DNA from: Perilla frutescens
Taxonomy: Eukaryota > Streptophyta > Magnoliopsida > Lamiales > Lamiaceae
Length of the DNA stretch: 64,000 nucleotides
Assembly (NCBI GenBank): GCA_026008535.1
Contig: BRKX01000010.1
Location: 4,973,001-5,037,000, forward strand
Direction of reading: 5' to 3'
The notes under the pieces were generated by a model. The model had not been told where the DNA came from. It worked only from the letters and a program-made list of their open reading frames with translations, and searched no databases. The position numbers were made by a program, and so were the translations under genes. This document shows positions 58,371 through 64,000 of this stretch, in pieces (position 1 is the first letter of the stretch; the number at the start of each line of letters is the position of its first letter).

Positions 58371-59850
58371 GTTGGAAAATTAGATTTAATAAATTAAATT
58401 TAGTCGTGACTCATTCTATCATTTTTTTGGTGGCCAGGATATTTAATTTTGGGGGAATTAAAATTGTACAATTGAACTACGTTTGTAGTAGATAATCGTA
58501 GTATTTTTATTTTCTCAAATTGAATTTTCAGTGAGTGATAAATTAATTGTTGGAGTTGGTCACATGATTATGTATTTATGGAGTGTGGGGAAATGTGTTT
58601 AAAGCACATTTAATAATCCCACACATGGTTGCAAAATTCGGCTTAGGCGATGCCTAGACGCTAGTCGTCTCCTAGCCGTGGTGAAAATAGTGTAGTCGAC
58701 CAATTTCTGGTTATATATCTGTAGTTTGAGGATTCAAAACACTAACTTACCTTAGCTCAGTTGGTTGTTGCACTTTAATTCTTCACAAGAGCGCGTGTTT
58801 CGGATGCGCCCACCGTGTCCGTGTTCGATCTCGTCCTCGGATCTTGACAATTAGACTTTGGGTGTACTATACGTGAGCTACTTGGGCCTGGCCTTTACAG
58901 TTTTAAAAGCACAAAAATGGACGGGTCGTTGGTGGGTCGGGCGTGTCCGTGTTCGATCTCGTCCTCGGGTCTTGACATTTAAACTTTGGGCGTACATGGG
59001 CTACTTGGGCTTGGCCTCTCAACCCGGGGTCAGATGTTTGATCCGCGAGTGCACATAGATGGCTCTGCAGACATTTAAATTCGTAACTCCCATAAGAACG
59101 TAAAGATCCTACTTGGCCACTTAGTTTGAATGTGGAGTATGTAAGGAGTCAATAGTCTGTAGCTGCTCCTGGACACTTGTTAGAATCTGTTGAGGCACCT
59201 GGACACTTGTCAGGATCTGTAGAAAGCTAAAGGTTGTAACTCCTGAAGGAGTTTGATGATAAGGTTGCAACTTCAAAATACACTTGCATCTCTCTCATAC
59301 CACCAAACAGTCCTTCTTCTTCGAGTCTGCTTACAGTTCTGCATTATCGTTCTTCTTCGAGTCTGCTTCCAGTTTTGCATTATCGAGTTTGCTGGAGCCT
59401 TGCTGGAATAGTGGTGCTCTGACCGGAAGGACGACCGTCGTTTCATCTTTGAGAGATACAACGCCGAACCGTGAGCATCAGCCGGGGCATATTTTGAGGA
59501 GAGAAGCCCCCCTCGACTCGCTTAACTCCCAGAAATTGCACATCCAGTTTGTCGATCTTGTTCAAGTTCATTGTATTTTGTATTTCTACTCCTCTATTTT
59601 TTATGTCGAAGATAACTCGCAGCCGCTACCGAGGTGCGCACTAGGTAAACCCCACCCCTGTGTAATAGCCTGCAAACCACACAGGAGAGGTAAACCACAC
59701 TTGGGAGGTAAGGTTTGATAAACTCACACCTGATGATGTTGGTGATGGGATTCGAACTTAAGACCTTTGGCCTCAAGATAACACCACTCCTCCTCTATTG
59801 TTTGCACTTCAGTTTGTTTTGATTCTAGAAGCATTGTAATATCGTTTACA
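58371..59850 (+). mobile_element. Second copy of the copia-like LTR
   Basis: It starts GTTGGAAAATTAGATTTAAT and matches the LTR at 13225-14535 in order and wording, including the AGTAGATAATCGTAGTATTT block and the GAGAGATACAACGCCGAACC part near the 3' end. It carries its own approximately 128-bp tandem duplication (GTGTTCGATCTCGTCCTCGG at 58821 and 58949), an inserted or divergent stretch at 58624-58760, and a SINE at 59599-59789. No polypurine tract precedes it; it may be a solo LTR. Confidence 0.6.
59599..59789 (-). mobile_element. Au-SINE-like element, nearly full length
   Basis: CTCCTCTATT flanks it at 59589-59598 and 59790-59799, a perfect 10-bp duplication. On the minus strand it has the B-box region AGTTCGAATCCCATCACC, GGTGTGAGTTT, the phrase CTGTGTGGTTTGCAGGCTAT, GGTTTACC, and the ending GGTAGCGGCTGCGAGTT plus a short A-tail. 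I recognise these as plant Au-SINE features. It sits inside the LTR at 58371. Confidence 0.85.
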
Positions 59851-59932
59851 TATCCATTATACATGCATGAATATCACTTGAAAAAATATATTGTATGCAA
59901 TTTAAAAAAACTCGGCAGTACCTGCTCAGTGG

Positions 59933-60265
59933 TTCAAATTTTCTGTTGCACTTTTTCATGTTTCACTTTGTGTTACACTATCAAATTTAAGATTTTAATA
60001 ATATTTATTATAAAATTAAAATTAATTATAACATAAATAATCGTAGTCAACATTTATCAACAAAAAATGAATTAAAAAAATATAAAATTTAATTTTGAAA
60101 TAATCGTCCATAATAATAGATTATTAATTGAAAAAAGAAAATTAAATACCAAAAATAATTATAAAACCTAATTGGGTAGGGTGAACCCTAAAAAACACTA
60201 ATAAAATTAAAGTAAATCACAAAAAAAAAACGTAATGTGAAAGTGCAACACGGAATATAACACAA
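59933..60265. mobile_element. Fold-back element of the TTGCACTTT family
   Basis: Left GGTTCAAATTTTCTGTTGCA and CTTTGTGTTACACT; right CCTAATTGGGTAGGGTGAAC and GTGAAAGTGCAACACGG. Relatives at 26741-27512 and 61426-61815. Confidence 0.5.
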
Positions 60266-60850
60266 AAAATACATCATAAAATTTCATGCGATCACTCGGC
60301 CGCGTCGATTCTACCCCTCCTCATTTTTATTTTTTTTCTTTTTCTTAGGCAAGAGACTAATTCTCGCTCGTTGTCATCAGATTTTGAGAATTAATGCAAT
60401 CAAAAAATGTAAAAATTCCTGGTAACAAATGGTTCGTCAACATCAGCCCTGGACATTTTGTCTCCACATTTTTAAATATTTCCAACTGCACCCATAATTA
60501 TGATTGAGGTACGTAATTCTACAGTCAAACTATATATGATTTTGTGAAACTACACCAATATTTTCGGCCATTCAATATATTTCTGAAAGACTTCAATTCT
60601 CTATATTTATCTGACTCCAGCTCCAAGTCTAGCAAGCAAAATGGGCCATGGCAGATACATTTATTACATGTCATTTCGCATAATTCAAGAGGGGAAAAGG
60701 TGGGGGTCGTAACCTAATTATATACGTACAAGGGAGCTTTTTCCACCGTTTTAAAAAAATTGAATGAATAAAATATGATTGCAATATTCATATTTAAAAA
60801 AGTATATTTTTGGATTGATTTATTGGAATTTTGATAGTTTAAGATAAATT
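60266..60850. other. AT-rich intergenic stretch
   Basis: I see no gene or repeat border. Confidence 0.35.
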
Positions 60851-61035
60851 AGTAATATTTTGTTTAGAATGAAGGATTGTGGTTAAAATTTAGTTGAATA
60901 TATATTGAAATTATCCTCCACATAAATATTCGTTATTAATTTTAAGGTTGCAATTATTTTCAGAGAAAACTTGAAACTAGAATTATGGAAAACTAATTAA
61001 ATGGATTTATAGTAGAATTTATGGTGGGTTATTTG

Positions 61036-61420
<385 letters not shown>

Positions 61421-61425
61421 AAAGG

Positions 61426-61815
61426 CAGTTGAAATTTTCTATTGCACATTTTGTGTTGCATTCCGTGTTGTACACTCGATTTTCTTAATTTTTTTTCAAT
61501 TTTTTTCCTTGATTTCAATTTCTTATGCTTTAGTTTAATTTTACACTTATTATTTAGAATTCATCAAATTCAATTAGGATGCATTGTAATTTTTTATTAT
61601 TTAATTTAAAATTTTGAATTATTAATTGATTATTTGAAAAATTAAAGACTAAAAATATATATATAATCCTAACTGGGTAGGATGAACCCTAAATAATAAG
61701 TGTAAAATTAAACTAAAGTATAAGAAGTTAAAATTTGAGAAAAAAATTGAAAAAAAAACTAAGAAAATCAAGTGTGCAATACGGAATGCAACACGGAATG
61801 TGCAATAGACGATTT
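61426..61815. mobile_element. Fold-back element of the TTGCACTTT family, clearest copy
   Basis: The left arm TTGAAATTTTCTATTGCACA and TTGCATTCCGTGTTG are mirrored by GGAATGCAACACGGAATGTG and CAATAGACGATTTCAA. Further in, CAAATTCAATTAGGATGC pairs with CCTAACTGGGTAGGATGAAC. Confidence 0.75.
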
Positions 61816-62750
61816 CAAATGAATCACAGGTTGGATGAATTCAAATCACTCCAACTTTGAGATTTTATCATGCGAACCAAACAATTGATAGAATGAGATA
61901 ATTTTATAAATCAATCCTAAACTACGTACCCTAATCCTTTAAACCAAATATGTCCTAAAGAAATTGAGCTACTCGTGATCGATTTATATTTAATTTTAAA
62001 AAGAAAATATCAAAACTACTTAATAAGAAGTTGAGCTCCAATCTAGATGTACTAGACTTGTCAAAATTAGAAACATATTTGAGCTCGAAGTTAATTAACG
62101 AATCTGCTTATAAATGAGCATGCTCCCGAGTCTATCCCCCATGCATATTCGATACCTAAAAAGAATAAAACATAGTGCTATGTTATGATTGTAGAGGAAT
62201 TTATAAATTCGAAATAATAATATTAATATTTATATTAATATAGAACGCCAATAAGTTAATTATACAAGGAAAAATCTCAAGCTTAGTAATGAAAATCATA
62301 ATTTCCAATTCTAAGTAGCATTAGGAAGAAAAATAAAATATGAAAAAATAAACATAATATATAGAATAAAATTGAGTCAAACCTAAGAATAAGATATTAA
62401 ACAACACTAAGCTAAACTTAAAATAATAAACAAATTAAAATCCTTAAAAAAGATAATAAACAAAACGAAACATTAAATAAGAATATCAATATTAATGAAA
62501 TTTGACGTAATCGAAATCGGAATATGAAACTTTATAAGCCATAAATTTAGAATAAATTGTTGTACGTACAGCATTAAAATTTATATAATTGCTTTGCTTT
62601 ATAGTTTTTTACAACCAATAAAAGAAAGTTACTAAATTAACAAATGAATTGCAAATCCATGAAAAAGGAAAGGGGGTGTTAATCAACAAGGATAATGGAA
62701 CTCCAAGACCAAGGGCATCTACAATAGGGTGAATTTTGTGCTACAAAACT

Positions 62751-62753
<3 letters not shown>
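61816..62753. other. AT-rich intergenic stretch
   Basis: I see no gene. GGGCATCTACAATAGGG at 62712 looks like one MITE terminus without a recognised partner. Confidence 0.35.

Positions 62754-62789
<36 letters not shown>
62754..62789. repeat. (TA)18 microsatellite
   Basis: Pure AT dinucleotide run. A (GA)17 run follows at 62911-62945. Confidence 0.9.
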
Positions 62790-62791
<2 letters not shown>

Positions 62792-62904
62792 AATTTATGG
62801 TACAAATTATAGTAATGATTTTTATTTGTGATATATACAGATTTGATATTTTGATTGTATGTACTATTTTTATACAAATCTTACATGATGCGTGAGGAGC
62901 ACCG

Positions 62905-62949
<45 letters not shown>

Positions 62950-63014
62950 TTTGTCATCCGCGTCAAGGTGGGTTGAAGATGGCTGCAGCGTGGGCCCCCC
63001 ATTTGTCCCCTACT

Positions 63015-63228
63015 AGGGTTGTAAACGAATCAAATCGGATCAAATATCTATGTATTCGATTCGATTTGTTGCATATGCGATTCGGTATTCGATTCGACTT
63101 CGAATATTTTTTTGATTCGTATTCGATTCGATAAGATATTCGCAAATATTCGATTCGATTCGAATATTCAATTCGATTTTTAGGTATTAGGTATTGGGAT
63201 TATTTTTGTTTAATTTTGTTTCTTAATT

Positions 63229-63289
<61 letters not shown>

Positions 63290-63544
63290 ATTAAGGTCAT
63301 CTCATTTGCCGGCCCATTGAATTATTGGATATTTATATATATATATATATATAAACATAAATCGAATCGAATATTTTCGAATATCGAATCGAATATCATG
63401 ATTTTGAGTTTGAATTTGATAACTAATCGAATCGGAAAAAGTATTTGTATTTGTATTCAAATCACAAATTTTCGAATTCGAATATCAAAAAATCGAATCG
63501 AATATCGAACCGAACCAAAATTATTTGATTCGTTTACAACCCTA
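63015..63544. mobile_element. 530-bp inverted-repeat element with GATTCG-word ends
   Basis: TCCCCTACT flanks it at 63006-63014 and 63545-63553, a perfect 9-bp duplication. The end AGGGTTGTAAACGAATCAAA is mirrored by TTTGATTCGTTTACAACCCT. About 180 bases at each end are overlapping ATTCGATTCG, TCGAATATTCG and AATCGAATCG words. The core is (TA)25 at 63236-63286. It is non-coding; the frames at 62963-63598 are produced by the repeated words. Confidence 0.85.
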
Positions 63545-63553
63545 TCCCCTACT

Positions 63554-64000
63554 ATCCATTATTTAATTTGTTATTATTTTCTATTTTATTTATTTTAGAG
63601 GAATTGATGAATTTGGATAGTGCAAGAGAGATTCATCTCACGATATGAATGATTTTATTTAAAAAATTTCTTGAATATTGTTTGATGTGGAATTATAGGA
63701 TAATTGTTTTTAATTCATTACTTTGTGATTTCAATGTTTTTTTATTCTTCATTTCTATTTAATGTAAAAATATAATTTTAAATTGACTGGACTCATCACT
63801 AATATCAAATAAAAAAAAATAAAATAGATCAAATGAAAAGAAAATCAAAAACGTATTTTCTTTTGTCATACACTTTTTTTTCTTTTTCTGTATTAGTAAT
63901 TTATCTTTTCACATATTTAATTTTGGAGATTTTTTGAAGATCAAATAGAATCCACCTACTACAATTGTTTTATTCGAATAGTGTAAATTTCCCTAAACAT
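63554..64000. other. AT-rich intergenic stretch
   Basis: I see no gene or repeat border up to the window end. Confidence 0.35.

Overview
This is plant nuclear DNA, most likely from a dicot. It is strongly AT-rich, carries spliced genes, and is crowded with plant-type transposons: Stowaway-like MITEs, Mutator-like elements with 9-bp target duplications, a PIF/Harbinger-like MITE, tRNA-derived SINEs including an Au-SINE-like copy, LTR remnants and an L1-type LINE fragment. I cannot fix the species; an asterid would fit but this is only an impression.

Only three host genes look real. (1) A single-exon NIMIN-type gene (NPR1 interactor) on the + strand at 6392-6757, with three TGACG motifs (as-1-like) and a TATA-like stretch just upstream. 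(2) A single-exon gene on the + strand at 46949-47497 encoding a 182-residue acidic, probably nuclear protein of a family I cannot name with confidence. It has a clear TATA box and two GTGGGCCCCAC (TCP-type) sites. (3) A complete five-exon GDSL esterase/lipase gene on the - strand, 56116 down to 51598, encoding 363 residues with all catalytic blocks and consistent splice sites.

The rest is mobile DNA, often stacked. Positions 1-6100 hold two copies of a roughly 600-bp repeat. One was split by a 1668-bp Mutator-like element that carries an exon of mitochondrial complex I subunit NDUFS5 with both splice sites, able to splice in frame to unrelated sequence. The unsplit copy at the window start preserves the empty target site. 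A sister element in opposite orientation lies at 10550-12209. Positions 12960-17400 hold a copia-like 3' LTR beside a LINE remnant that was hit twice, by a SINE fragment and by a 1.9-kb element built from GAGCTCG words. Positions 17600-24000 hold LTR remnants, including a solo LTR with a 5-bp target duplication. Positions 24600-45700 are mostly MITEs, fold-back elements, microsatellites, a minisatellite and plain AT-rich DNA. Positions 49985-51402 hold a dead Ty3/gypsy polymerase split by a MITE. Positions 58371-63544 hold a second copia-like LTR carrying an Au-like SINE, more fold-back repeats, and an element built from GATTCG words.

The host genes do not form a pathway or cluster. NIMIN proteins act in salicylic-acid defence signalling, and GDSL lipases act on surface or storage lipids. 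I found no RNA gene, CRISPR array or coordinated gene system. The most unusual items are the exon-capturing Mutator-like element with its empty site and the nested insertions in the LINE remnant.
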